Shown: positions 9,168-17,669 of the stretch, piece after piece
How the letters are laid out: the number at the start of each line of letters is the position of its first letter
Numbering within the stretch: the first letter of the stretch is position 1
Assembly: GCA_020686985.1 (NCBI GenBank)
Contig: JAJEPU010000003.1
Location: 62,001 to 126,000 of the forward strand
Length of the DNA stretch: 64,000 nucleotides
Reading direction: 5' to 3'
Source of the DNA: Brotaphodocola catenula
GTDB taxonomy: Bacteria > Bacillota > Clostridia > Lachnospirales > Lachnospiraceae
The notes under the pieces: model-generated
Databases searched by the model: none
Told to the model about the DNA's origin: nothing
The model's input: only the letters and a program-made list of their open reading frames with translations
Made by a program: the position numbers and the translations under genes

Positions 9168-10052
9168 ATGGAATTTCGGGAGATCAACACATTTTTGCAG
9201 ATTGCACAGCAACAGAGTTTTTCAAAAGCGTCGAAGCAGTTGGGATATTCTCAGGCAGCGGTCACAATTCAGATCAAACAGCTTGAAAAAGAATTGGGGG
9301 TGATCTTGTTTGATCGAATCGGGAAAAAGATTTCGCTGACTGAACAGGGGAGGATTTTTTATCGTCATGCATTGGAGATTATGCGAAGTGTTGATCAGGC
9401 GCGCGAAGCATTGACGGAGAAAAATGATCTAAACGGACAGATCTGCCTTGGAACGATCGAATCAATCTGTGCGTCGATTTTTCCGGAACTTCTGGCGGAA
9501 TATCATCGCCTTTATCCACAGGTAGAGATCAGCATTGTCACCGAGTCTCCGGATGAACTTCTTGAACGTATGAATGAAAACAAGATTGATCTGGTCTATC
9601 TCCTTGACCGGCGAATCTATGATCATCGCTGGCACAAAATTCTTGAGATTCCCGAGAGAAACATCTTTGTCGCCTCTCCGGATCATGAGCTTGCAAAGGA
9701 AAATCGGGAACTTGCGCTCGATGAAGTGCTCGAATTTCCATTCCTTCTGACGGAGAAAGATGCGAGTTACCGCCATATCTTAGAACAGTATCTTGTGGCG
9801 ACAGAGCGCTCCATCCGTCCGTTTTTGGAGATCGGAAATACAGAATTTATCATCCGGATGCTTCTCAAAAATATGGGAATTTCGTTTTTGCCAGAATTTA
9901 CAATCCGAAAAGAATTGGAAACTCATATGCTCACAGAGCTGAAGGTGCGCAATTTTCATATGCAGACATGGAGACAGATTTTTTATCACCGGGATAAGTG
10001 GGTGACGCGGGAAATGCAGGCGTTTTTTGAATTGGCAGAGGAGTGGAAGTAG
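9168..10052 (+). CDS. LysR-family transcriptional regulator
   Basis: The 294-aa protein has the standard LysR plan: winged helix-turn-helix at residues 1-60 (FLQIAQQQSFSKASKQLGYS, then AVTIQIKQLEKELG and LFDR), a linker helix, and a two-lobed periplasmic-binding-like effector domain from about residue 90. It is divergent from cyuA, which suggests it controls the cysteine desulfidase and symporter in response to cysteine or a related ligand (inference). The start is preceded by AATAAGGAGAATAC. Confidence 0.95.
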   Translation: MEFREINTFLQIAQQQSFSKASKQLGYSQAAVTIQIKQLEKELGVILFDRIGKKISLTEQGRIFYRHALEIMRSVDQAREALTEKNDLNGQICLGTIESICASIFPELLAEYHRLYPQVEISIVTESPDELLERMNENKIDLVYLLDRRIYDHRWHKILEIPERNIFVASPDHELAKENRELALDEVLEFPFLLTEKDASYRHILEQYLVATERSIRPFLEIGNTEFIIRMLLKNMGISFLPEFTIRKELETHMLTELKVRNFHMQTWRQIFYHRDKWVTREMQAFFELAEEWK

Positions 10053-10103
10053 AGGATTTTTTGATTATGATAGATACGCTTTTTTATAATGCTTAGGTAG
10101 AAA

Positions 10104-10171
10104 ACAGGCTCCGAGATCGGGAAAGTTTTGCAAACCCGTGTTTGCAGGAATTTTCCCGTCGTCGGAGCTGT
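10104..10171. terminator. Long hairpin between lysR and the GH105 gene
   Basis: Three stacked helices: ACAGGCTCCGA/TCGGAGCTGT outside, GGGAAA/TTTCCC in the middle and TGCAAAC/GTTTGCA inside. Both flanking genes end toward it. The plus-strand T-run is weak and the minus strand has TGTTTTC after the stem, so it probably ends the minus-strand transcript or both. Confidence 0.6.
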
Positions 10172-10286
10172 ATGTGTTTGTGATTAATTTTATGTATTGT
10201 TTTTATTTATTTAATTTTATTTATGGATGATGTATATGATGGATTTCTGTGGCTTGTTTATCCACTTGCGAAAAATAAGCTAGCGC

Positions 10287-11432
10287 TTACGCATTCTCGC
10301 TTTTCTTCTCATGGAACATCAACTCAATATACGCCAGAATCAGCGGAGCGACACCCTTCGCCTCATTCTTTACGATCGGCTCGCGCATATAGTAATCAAA
10401 TGTCCCCTCGCGCATCTCCTTATTTCCAAGACCTGCAACAAGGCAGATTCCGCCGAGCTGGAGCTCGCCATTTTCCTCAGACAGATACGTCTCACAGATT
10501 CCGTCAAATGCCTTCTTTCCATATGCGAAATAGGATTCGTCGAGGAAACCAAGACGCACGCTCTTCATGATCGCGTATGCAAAGATTGCAGAACCGGAAG
10601 TCTCAAGATAGTTCGGGCGGATGCCACCGCGGTTTACAACCTGATACCACATGCCGGTCTTTTCATCCTGATACGGGAGCATGGAATCGATGAGTTCCTT
10701 GTAGATGCGGTTCATCTCTTTCTTTTCATCTCCGAGTGTCTCTTCTGGCATAACCTCCATCGTATCGATCAGAGCCATCGCATACCAGCCGAGTGCGCGC
10801 AACCAGAAGTTATCGGACAATCCGGTCACCTTATCACACCAGAAGGATTCTCTCAAATCATCGTAAGCGTGGTAGTAGAGTCCATTTCTCAAATCTCTCA
10901 TCAGATTGTACACATTGAGGAACTGCTGGTAGCTATCCTTGCAATTTGCACCGTTATTGTAAACGATCTCATACTGCATGTAGAACGGCTGTGCCATGTA
11001 GAGTCCATCGAGCCAGATCTGGTTCGGGTAAATCTTCTTGTGCCAGAAATTGCCGGTGGAAGTGCGGGGCTGAGTCTTGAGCTGGCTGTACACCGTGTCG
11101 ATTGCGCGACGATATTTCTCCTTGCCGGTCAGGTTGTAGAGATCAAAGAGTGTCTTTCCTGCATTTACGTTGTCGAGATTGTGCTCCTCCGGATGGTAGG
11201 AGTGGATCGAGCCGTCTTCCTCAACGAAATAGTCAATGAAGTGATCTGCAAAGTCAAGGTATTCCTGCTTCTTCGTGATGTGGTAGAGCTCGAGAATGGC
11301 CTTGATCATACAGCCGTCCATGTAGTTCCAGGAAGGCTTTGCACCCTGACGGATCTTTTCAATGTTCCAGATCGGACGGGTCGGACTGCTTTTTTCCAGA
11401 AGCTGATCGATGTAGCGGTCAAGAATTTTCAT
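10287..11432 (-). CDS. Unsaturated rhamnogalacturonyl hydrolase (GH105, YesR/YteR-like)
   Basis: Cytoplasmic enzyme that removes the unsaturated uronic acid left by pectate or rhamnogalacturonan lyases. The 381-aa protein has no signal peptide. GH105 features: (alpha/alpha)6-barrel repeats with PSWNYMDGCM near residue 35, WLDGLYMAQPFYMQYE (the family's conserved catalytic Asp block), WLRALGWYAMALID and a C-terminal ETSGSAIFAYAI block. It is divergent from the sugar ABC operon and next to a GH28 gene, so it belongs to a pectin-use locus. No secretion signal implies that its substrate is imported first. Confidence 0.9.
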   Translation of the reverse strand: MKILDRYIDQLLEKSSPTRPIWNIEKIRQGAKPSWNYMDGCMIKAILELYHITKKQEYLDFADHFIDYFVEEDGSIHSYHPEEHNLDNVNAGKTLFDLYNLTGKEKYRRAIDTVYSQLKTQPRTSTGNFWHKKIYPNQIWLDGLYMAQPFYMQYEIVYNNGANCKDSYQQFLNVYNLMRDLRNGLYYHAYDDLRESFWCDKVTGLSDNFWLRALGWYAMALIDTMEVMPEETLGDEKKEMNRIYKELIDSMLPYQDEKTGMWYQVVNRGGIRPNYLETSGSAIFAYAIMKSVRLGFLDESYFAYGKKAFDGICETYLSEENGELQLGGICLVAGLGNKEMREGTFDYYMREPIVKNEAKGVAPLILAYIELMFHEKKSENA

Positions 11433-11773
11433 AATGATAGTGGGTTCCTTTCTTTTTCTTCTTTTTATATATTTTTCTTTTGATTCCTTAACATGATAGT
11501 GTGATTGTTTTTTAGCTGTTGCTGAGCATTTAGCCGTTGTTTGGTATTTAGCGATTGCCTTACATTTTTAAATTTCAATTACGTTAATTACTTTAATGGA
11601 ATCAGGTGATCCATTTTCGTTCTTTCCGTTCGCAGAAGTTTCCCTTATTATAGGGTGATACAAATGCAAGCACTTTTTTCAGTCGGAAATCCGTGAATAG
11701 GAACAAAAAGAAGGATTATGACAAAAAAATTACAAGGAAAGATTCCATTAAAAAGAATTATTTGGCAAAAGCG

Positions 11774-11787
11774 TGAAAACGTTTGCA
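11774..11787. promoter_or_regulatory. LacI/CcpA-type operator 1
   Basis: TGAAAACGTTTGCA, centred on CG, fits the cre/LacI-family consensus TGWAANCGNTNWCA with one mismatch. It lies between the two divergent promoters of the pectin locus, whose own LacI regulator is at 17670. Confidence 0.55.
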
Positions 11788-11874
11788 ATTACTATCATCT
11801 TAACATAAATCAGACAGAAAAGAAATTGTGTATGATGCACAAAATAAAAACAGCAAACTAGGCACAATAGCTAA

Positions 11875-11903
11875 TTGACGGATAAGTTTAAGTGTGATAT
11901 TAT
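11875..11903 (+). promoter_or_regulatory. Sigma-A promoter of the sugar ABC operon
   Basis: TTGACG (11875-11880), a 17-bp spacer and TATTAT (11898-11903). Confidence 0.8.
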
Positions 11904-11950
11904 TAAAACATCACAAGAGAGGTGCAGGAACGATTTTCGAGAAGCAAAAA

Positions 11951-11964
11951 TGTAACTGCTTACA
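11951..11964. promoter_or_regulatory. LacI/CcpA-type operator 2
   Basis: TGTAACTGCTTACA is an inverted repeat with one mismatch to the cre consensus. It sits about 40 bp downstream of the predicted transcription start, where a bound repressor could block elongation. Confidence 0.5.
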
Positions 11965-12081
11965 AAATCAGGAATGCATTAATTTTTAGCCAAATCTTGC
12001 AAACCTTTGCATGCAAGAGGAACCGTGACAGAAAAAAGAGATTTGCGGGGTTGGCAAATAAAAGAAAGGGAGAAGTTTCTT

Positions 12082-13452
12082 ATGAAAAACATGAAGAGAG
12101 CAGCAGCACTGGCAATGGCCTCCGTTACCGCAATTTCCCTGGTAGGATGCGGTGGAAGCAGTAGCACCGAGACGACCGCAGCAGCCGACACAAAGGCAGC
12201 TGGTGAGAACGGTAGCGCAGAAGGCGGAAATTCTGGGGATATTTCCGGCGACATCACCTTTTCCTGGTGGGGTGGAGATTCCAGACATGAGGCAACTGAG
12301 AAGGCAATCGAGGCTTTCCAGACCAAGTACCCGAGCGTAACCGTAAGCCCGGAGTACGGCGCATGGTCCGGTTGGGAGGAGAAGCAGTCTTTAAACATTC
12401 TGGGTGGCAACTCCGCAGATCTGATGCAGATCAACTGGAACTGGATTGATTCCTACTCCAACAACGGAACGAACTTCGCAGATTTGAATCAGTACGCAGA
12501 CATCATTGATCTGTCTCAGTTCCCGGAGGATGCACTTGCACAGTGTACCGTTGACGGAAAGCTGATGGCAGTTCCGATCGCAATGACCGGTCGTCTGTTC
12601 TACTGGAACAAGACCACTTTTGATGAGGTTGGATGCGACATCCCGACCGATGAGGCTTCTCTGCTTGAGGCAGGAGCAAAGTTCAAGGCTTACAACGAAG
12701 ATTACTATCCGTTAGCACTTGGTGAGTATGACCGTGCAATCTTCCTTGTTTACTATCTGGAGTCTGTATATGGTAAGAACTGGGTAGAGAACGGCGAGCT
12801 TCAGTACACCGAGGAAGAGATTCAGGAAGGTATGGATTTCATCACCAAGCTCGAGGAGAATCACGTTATCCCGACGATCGCTACGATCGCTGGTGATATG
12901 GCTGACTCCCTGGATAAGAACGCAAAATGGATCAACGGCGTATACGCTGGTATCTACGAGTGGGATTCTTCCGCAAGTAAGTTCCAGAAGGCAATTGTTG
13001 AGTCTACCGACAAGCCGAACCAGGAGTTCGTACAGGGTGACTTCATTAAGTTCGGTGATTACGATGGCGGATTCACCAAGATCTCCATGGCATTTGCAAT
13101 CTCTGCAAAGTCTGAGCATCCGGAAGCAGCAGCAGCTCTGATGAACTACATGCTGAACGATCCGGAGGGTATCGAGATCATCGGTACTGAGAGAGGAATT
13201 CCGTGTTCCGCAGAGGCTCTGAAAGTTCTTGATGAGAAGGGTCTTGGAAATGAGCTGGTTAAGGCAGCAAACGCAGCTGTTATGGCACACAACAAGTTTG
13301 CTCTTGATCCGAAGTTCGAGCACAACGATCTGAAGGCTAACCCGGATGGCGTTTACTACAAAGTATTCAGCAAGCTGAGCGCAGGCGATATCGACAGCGC
13401 AGCAGCAGCAAAACAGCTGGCTGATGGTGTAAACGAGGTTCTTGGAAACTAA
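12082..13452 (+). CDS. Sugar ABC transporter solute-binding lipoprotein (CUT1)
   Basis: 456-aa extracellular lipoprotein that captures an oligosaccharide for the two permeases downstream. It has a lipoprotein signal peptide with lipobox LVGC (Cys near residue 22), a Ser/Thr/Ala-rich spacer, then a family 1 (UgpB/MalE-type) binding fold with FSWWGGD, ILGGNSADLMQINW and ALMNYMLNDPEG. ATG at 12082 is chosen because GGGAGAAG precedes it and the signal peptide starts there; an in-frame ATG at 12007 is longer but has no signal. The locus suggests pectic oligosaccharides, perhaps rhamnogalacturonan or galacturonan fragments. No ATP-binding gene is present here, so a shared MsmK-type ATPase elsewhere is expected. 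Confidence 0.93.
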   Translation: MKNMKRAAALAMASVTAISLVGCGGSSSTETTAAADTKAAGENGSAEGGNSGDISGDITFSWWGGDSRHEATEKAIEAFQTKYPSVTVSPEYGAWSGWEEKQSLNILGGNSADLMQINWNWIDSYSNNGTNFADLNQYADIIDLSQFPEDALAQCTVDGKLMAVPIAMTGRLFYWNKTTFDEVGCDIPTDEASLLEAGAKFKAYNEDYYPLALGEYDRAIFLVYYLESVYGKNWVENGELQYTEEEIQEGMDFITKLEENHVIPTIATIAGDMADSLDKNAKWINGVYAGIYEWDSSASKFQKAIVESTDKPNQEFVQGDFIKFGDYDGGFTKISMAFAISAKSEHPEAAAALMNYMLNDPEGIEIIGTERGIPCSAEALKVLDEKGLGNELVKAANAAVMAHNKFALDPKFEHNDLKANPDGVYYKVFSKLSAGDIDSAAAAKQLADGVNEVLGN

Positions 13453-13527
13453 GAGAATCGAAAGAATCTGACGGGAAGCGAATAGGCTTAACGACATAAT
13501 CATATTAAAAAGCAACAACACGGAGGA

Positions 13528-13565
13528 GGCCACCAATGAGATCAAAAAATTGATTTGGTGGCTTT
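13528..13565 (+). terminator. Intra-operon hairpin (attenuator) after the binding-protein gene
   Basis: GCCACCAA (13529-13536) pairs with TTGGTGGC (13555-13562), followed by TTT. Such hairpins lower permease expression relative to the binding protein. A strong Shine-Dalgarno-like GGAGGAGG overlaps the left arm. Confidence 0.6.
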
Positions 13566-13609
13566 CCTAAGGAAAGGGCCCGGAAACGGGTGGCAGAAGG
13601 AATTTAGGA

Positions 13610-13936
13610 ATGGATGTAAGAGAAGCCGTAAAAGATAAGGCAAATTATGCGGAGATTGTGAAGTGGTTTCAGGGCCTCGGGGATCTGGATTTAGACCAGT
13701 TGGTTCTGCTTGCAGAGACAATCGATGCAATGTCAGAAGAAATTTTTGAGCATTATAAGGCCCTCTGCGACATCTTAAAGGGGCAACTGCAACGAATCAG
13801 ACGAATCTGCAAGGAAGTCGGCATTGAGAACGAATTTCCGGAGGAGTCGATGAGAAGCCGTCTGGCATATGTGGTGAAAATGGCTGGAAGAGAAGGAGCT
13901 ATTTTACCGGAAAAATATGCATGGCTGGCAGAGTAG
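13610..13936 (+). CDS. Hypothetical 108-aa helical protein inside the sugar ABC operon
   Basis: I do not recognise this family. The protein is small, acidic and probably all alpha-helical, with no signal peptide, membrane segment or cysteine-pair motif; residues 1-80 look like two long amphipathic helices. AGAAGGAATTTAGG precedes the ATG, and the gene lies in the same direction between the solute-binding protein and the first permease (34 nt gap), so it is probably expressed with them. A coding role is supported by position and ribosome site, not by homology. It could be an accessory or regulatory subunit of the transporter. Confidence 0.65.
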   Translation: MDVREAVKDKANYAEIVKWFQGLGDLDLDQLVLLAETIDAMSEEIFEHYKALCDILKGQLQRIRRICKEVGIENEFPEESMRSRLAYVVKMAGREGAILPEKYAWLAE

Positions 13937-13970
13937 AAACACAAATTTACCATGAGCAGGAGGTAACCGT

Positions 13971-14873
13971 ATGCAGAACAAAAGCAGTTTCAGCAAGACG
14001 TTGACTGAGAATGCAGGTTTCTTATTCATAGTGCCGTGGTTGATCGGATTCCTTGTCTTTAAGGTATATCCGTTCGCATCTTCGCTGTATTACAGCTTCA
14101 CGAACTATGATCTGTTTACCGGCATCACAAAGACTGGACTGATGAACTATCAGAAGATCTTTACCGATAGCGACATCATCCGAGCATTCGCCGTAACTTT
14201 TAAATATGCAATTTTCGATGTACCGCTGAAGCTGATCTTCGCGCTGTTCATCGCCTACATCCTGAACTTCAAACTGAAGGGTGTAAACTTTTTCCGTACC
14301 GCATACTACATTCCGTCTATCCTGGGCGGTTCCATTGCAATCGCAATTCTGTGGAGAGCAATCTTCAACACAGACGGTCTGATCAACACCGTTCTCGGTT
14401 TCTTCGGAGTGGCAAAGATCAACTGGATGGCAGGTGCAAACTCTGCACTGCTCGTAATCATCCTGCTTCGTGTATGGCAGTTTGGTTCCGCAATGGTTAT
14501 TTTCCTGGCAGCCCTCAAGGGAGTATCTCAGGATCTCTACGAGGCAGCTTCGATTGACGGAGCAGGAAAGTGGACGCAGTTCTTCAAGATCACGGTTCCG
14601 ATTATCACACCGGTAATCTTCTACAACCTGATCACCCAGCTGTGTCAGGCATTCCAGGAGTTCAACTCTCCGTACCTGGTAACAAAGGGCGGACCGAACG
14701 GAGCAACCACCCTAATTTCCCTGCTGATTTACAACAACGCATTCCTTCGTCACAAGATGGGTATGGCAAGTGCTCAGGCATGGATTCTGTTCATCATTGT
14801 TATGACGCTGACTGCAGTTGCATTTATCAGCCAGAAGAAATGGGTTTACTATTCGGATGAGGACGGGAGGTAG
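13971..14873 (+). CDS. Sugar ABC transporter permease 1 (UgpA/LplB-type)
   Basis: 300-aa inner-membrane permease with six predicted helices and the inner-membrane-component signature EAASIDGAGKWTQFFKITVP (EAAxxDGA) near residues 191-210. FLVFKVYPFASSLYYSFTNY at the N-terminus is typical for the first CUT1 permease. AGGAGGT precedes the ATG. The second permease starts 6 nt downstream, so the two form the channel heterodimer. Confidence 0.95.
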   Translation: MQNKSSFSKTLTENAGFLFIVPWLIGFLVFKVYPFASSLYYSFTNYDLFTGITKTGLMNYQKIFTDSDIIRAFAVTFKYAIFDVPLKLIFALFIAYILNFKLKGVNFFRTAYYIPSILGGSIAIAILWRAIFNTDGLINTVLGFFGVAKINWMAGANSALLVIILLRVWQFGSAMVIFLAALKGVSQDLYEAASIDGAGKWTQFFKITVPIITPVIFYNLITQLCQAFQEFNSPYLVTKGGPNGATTLISLLIYNNAFLRHKMGMASAQAWILFIIVMTLTAVAFISQKKWVYYSDEDGR

Positions 14874-14879
14874 AAAATT

Positions 14880-15731
14880 ATGACAAGAGAGCAGAAGGCT
14901 AAGGTAAGTACAGTACTGCGCTATATTCTTCTTGTTGCAGTTGGTTTCATCATGGTCTATCCCCTGATCTGGATGGTAGGCGCTACATTTAAGACAAACT
15001 CGGAGATCTTCACCAGCGCATGGTTCTGGCCGAAGAATCCGGTATTCGATGGTTATAAAGATGCATTTAAGAGCTACGGCGGTAAGATCGACCTGATCAA
15101 GTCCATGATCAACACGTACAAGATCGTAGTTCCGAAAGTAGTTTTCACCCTGCTTTCCGCAACCCTGACGGCATACGGATTTGCACGTTTTAACTTCAAG
15201 GGAAAGAGCATTTTCTTCTCCCTGATGATCTCCACGCTGTTCTTGCCACAGGTTGTTTTGAACGCTCCGCAGTACATCATGTACAACAAGTGGGGTTGGG
15301 TAGATTCCTATCTGCCGTTGACGATTCCGTCTCTGTTTGCAGTAGATACCTACTTTGTATTCATGCTGGTTCAGTTCCTCAGAGGTATTCCGAAGGAGCT
15401 GGAAGAGGCAGCAAAGATTGATGGATGTAACTCCATCAAGACTCTGTGGTATGTCATTGTTCCGATGCTGAAGCCGTCACTGGTATCTTGTGCACTGTTC
15501 CAGTTCATGTGGACTTCCAACGACTTCCAGGGTCCGTTGATCTATATTGCAGACATGAAGAAGTATACGCATTCCATCTATCTGCGTATGTCTATGGATG
15601 GTGATGTCGGATTCCAGTGGAACCGTATTCTTGCGATGTCCCTGATCACGATTATCCCGTCTCTGATCGTGTTCTTCTGTTCACAGAACTCGTTCATCGA
15701 TGGTATTTCTGCCGGTGGCGTTAAGGGCTAA
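14880..15731 (+). CDS. Sugar ABC transporter permease 2 (UgpE/YtcP-type)
   Basis: 283-aa membrane protein with six helices, the N-terminal pattern YPLIWMVGATFKTNSEIF and the EAA loop ELEEAAKIDGCNSIKTLWYV. It pairs with the preceding permease. A good terminator (15775-15805) follows, so the polygalacturonase gene may be partly separately controlled. Confidence 0.95.
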   Translation: MTREQKAKVSTVLRYILLVAVGFIMVYPLIWMVGATFKTNSEIFTSAWFWPKNPVFDGYKDAFKSYGGKIDLIKSMINTYKIVVPKVVFTLLSATLTAYGFARFNFKGKSIFFSLMISTLFLPQVVLNAPQYIMYNKWGWVDSYLPLTIPSLFAVDTYFVFMLVQFLRGIPKELEEAAKIDGCNSIKTLWYVIVPMLKPSLVSCALFQFMWTSNDFQGPLIYIADMKKYTHSIYLRMSMDGDVGFQWNRILAMSLITIIPSLIVFFCSQNSFIDGISAGGVKG

Positions 15732-15774
15732 ATCATTAGATTCATTTAGAATTTAGAACCATCACAAGCCTGAT

Positions 15775-15805
15775 AAGGGGATTCTCGCATAGGGAGTCCC
15801 CTTTT
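15775..15805 (+). terminator. Terminator after the second permease
   Basis: AAGGGGATTC pairs with GGAGTCCCCTT (one G-U), then TTTTGTTGTT. Confidence 0.85.
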
Positions 15806-15892
15806 GTTGTTAAATTAGGAGCTACTATAATTGAATTGCTGTTAGAGAGTGAAGAAAAAATAGATCTGGAAAACTTGGGAGGAAGTGCTAAA

Positions 15893-17455
15893 ATGTTAAA
15901 GAAAGTAAGTAGTATTTTTCAGAATGCGAGATCCATTACGATTGAGATTGAGGACGAGGGAATCTTCCACACAAAGAGGGAGTATGAGATTTATGTCAAT
16001 GATCGGCTCTACAAGAAGACCGATCGGGTGGTCACCGGAATCTATGGTCTGGAACCTTCCACAAAATATGAAATCTGCGTAAAGGCAGGAGAGGAGCAGG
16101 CATTTGCGCTTGTGACGACGGACGAGGAGTTTGTGACGCTCAACGTGCGCGAGTTCGGTGCGAAGGGAGATGGCGTTTCTGATGATACGCTCTTTATCCA
16201 GTCTGCGATTATGGCATGCCCGAAAAAGGGTCGTGTGTTGATTCCGGCAGGAACGTATAAGGTGACAAGCCTGTTCTTAAAGGACAACCTGAATCTCGAA
16301 CTTGCCGAGGGAGCTGTGCTCTCTGCGGAGACGGACCGCAACAAATTCCCGATCTATCCGGGTCTGATTCAGAGCTGGGATGAGAAGGAGGAGTACAACC
16401 TCGGAACGTGGGAGGGTAATCCGCTTCCGATGTTTTCCGGCATCATCACCGGTATCAATGTGAAGCATGTCGTGATCTACGGAAAGGGAATCATTGACGG
16501 AAATGCAAGCTTTGATGAGGACAACTGGTGGTATCAGGCAAAGGTGAAGCGAATCGCATTCCGTCCGAGAATGATTTTCCTCAACCACTGTGAGGATGTG
16601 GTAGTCGCAGGTATTCAGGTGCAGAACAGCCCGAGCTGGAACATCCACCCGTATTTTTCCGACAACCTTCGTTTCATAGACCTGACTGTGCTCAATCCGA
16701 AGAATTCTCCGAACACGGACGGTCTTGATCCGGAGTCCTGTAAAAATGTGGAGATCGTGGGTGTGTATTTTTCCCTTGGAGATGACTGTATCGCAGTCAA
16801 ATCCGGAAAGATCTATATGGGAGCAAAGTACAAGCGCCCGTGTGAGAATCTCACAATCCGCCAGTGCTGTATGCGTGATGGTCACGGCTCTGTGACGATC
16901 GGAAGTGAGATGGCGGGAGGTGTGCAGAACCTGACGGTTCAGAACTGCCTCTTTATCAACACCGATCGCGGTCTTCGAATCAAGACGAGACGAGGACGCG
17001 GTAAGGATGCGGTCATCGACGGAATTCTGTTTGACAACATCCAGATGGATCAGGTGATGACTCCGTTTGTGATAAACTGTTTCTATTACTGTGATCCGGA
17101 TGGTCATACAGAGTATGTTCGCTGTAAAGACGCACTTCCGGTTGATGAGCGCACACCGGAGATCCGCACCCTTGTCTTCCATCGCATTGAGGCAAAGAAC
17201 TGCCACGTCGCAGGTGCATTCTTCTACGGTCTTCCGGAGAAAAAGATTCGCCGTGTGATCATGGAGCATGTTCATATCACCTATGATGAGAATCCGACAG
17301 CAGGAGTACCGGCAATGCTTGACGGTATTGATCCGTGCACAAAGATGGGAATTTTTGCGGACAACATCGAGGAGCTTGTTCTGCGCGATGTCAACATCGA
17401 AGGTCAGGATGGAGAAGCATTCACACTGAGAAACATTGACAAGCTGAGTGACTAG
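15893..17455 (+). CDS. Polygalacturonase / glycoside hydrolase family 28
   Basis: Right-handed beta-helix enzyme that hydrolyses galacturonan or rhamnogalacturonan backbone linkages, 520 aa. GH28 signatures: VREFGAKGDGVSDDT near residue 83, NTDGLDPES near residue 275, GDDCIAVKSG near residue 296, GHGSVTIGSEM near residue 330 and IKTRRGRG. The Asp residues of NTDGLD and GDDC are the expected catalytic set. No signal peptide is seen, so it probably acts on imported oligosaccharides in the cytoplasm. An ATG with GGGAGGAAG nine bases upstream is preferred over an in-frame TTG at 15836. Confidence 0.93.
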   Translation: MLKKVSSIFQNARSITIEIEDEGIFHTKREYEIYVNDRLYKKTDRVVTGIYGLEPSTKYEICVKAGEEQAFALVTTDEEFVTLNVREFGAKGDGVSDDTLFIQSAIMACPKKGRVLIPAGTYKVTSLFLKDNLNLELAEGAVLSAETDRNKFPIYPGLIQSWDEKEEYNLGTWEGNPLPMFSGIITGINVKHVVIYGKGIIDGNASFDEDNWWYQAKVKRIAFRPRMIFLNHCEDVVVAGIQVQNSPSWNIHPYFSDNLRFIDLTVLNPKNSPNTDGLDPESCKNVEIVGVYFSLGDDCIAVKSGKIYMGAKYKRPCENLTIRQCCMRDGHGSVTIGSEMAGGVQNLTVQNCLFINTDRGLRIKTRRGRGKDAVIDGILFDNIQMDQVMTPFVINCFYYCDPDGHTEYVRCKDALPVDERTPEIRTLVFHRIEAKNCHVAGAFFYGLPEKKIRRVIMEHVHITYDENPTAGVPAMLDGIDPCTKMGIFADNIEELVLRDVNIEGQDGEAFTLRNIDKLSD

Positions 17456-17669
17456 AAGAGTCTGAGGACACTGCCAGACAACAGGAAAAGGTGAGAGGGA
17501 TGGATTTTGAGATGGGCTTCTCTCAAACCGGTAAAGGCAGGATGGCAAAGACAGGGGAAACGCTTTGATTGTGTTCAGATCGAGATCAATGGGAGCGGTC
17601 TTGAATTGAATCTGAAGAGAGAGTGAAGCGGATCACCGGGGATTGCCATAGTGAGACGGAGGAACAGAC
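17456..17669. other. Intergenic GH28-lacI
   Basis: 214 bp. It holds a possible 22-codon frame (17500-17568) behind GGTGAGAGGG and a LacI-like palindrome GAAACGCTTT (17557-17566) that could be an autoregulatory site. Neither is secure. Confidence 0.3.

Larger units (their letters stand above)
11433..12081. promoter_or_regulatory. Divergent control region of the pectin locus
   Basis: 649 bp with no gene. It contains a minus-strand -10-like TATAAT (near 11647) for GH105 without a clear -35, a LacI/CcpA-like operator at 11774, a strong plus-strand promoter at 11875-11903, a second operator-like palindrome at 11951, and an inverted repeat CTTGCA...TGCAAG at about 11996-12017. The plus-strand leader is about 170 nt. 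Confidence 0.6.

Noticed and set aside
13520-13552. A five-codon frame behind a strong GGAGGAGG ribosome site
   Set aside because: It overlaps the left arm of the operon attenuator hairpin, and so short a frame cannot be supported without expression data.
17500-17568. A 22-codon frame with a ribosome-like site between GH28 and lacI
   Set aside because: Too short, no motif and no conservation information; mentioned only in the intergenic entry.
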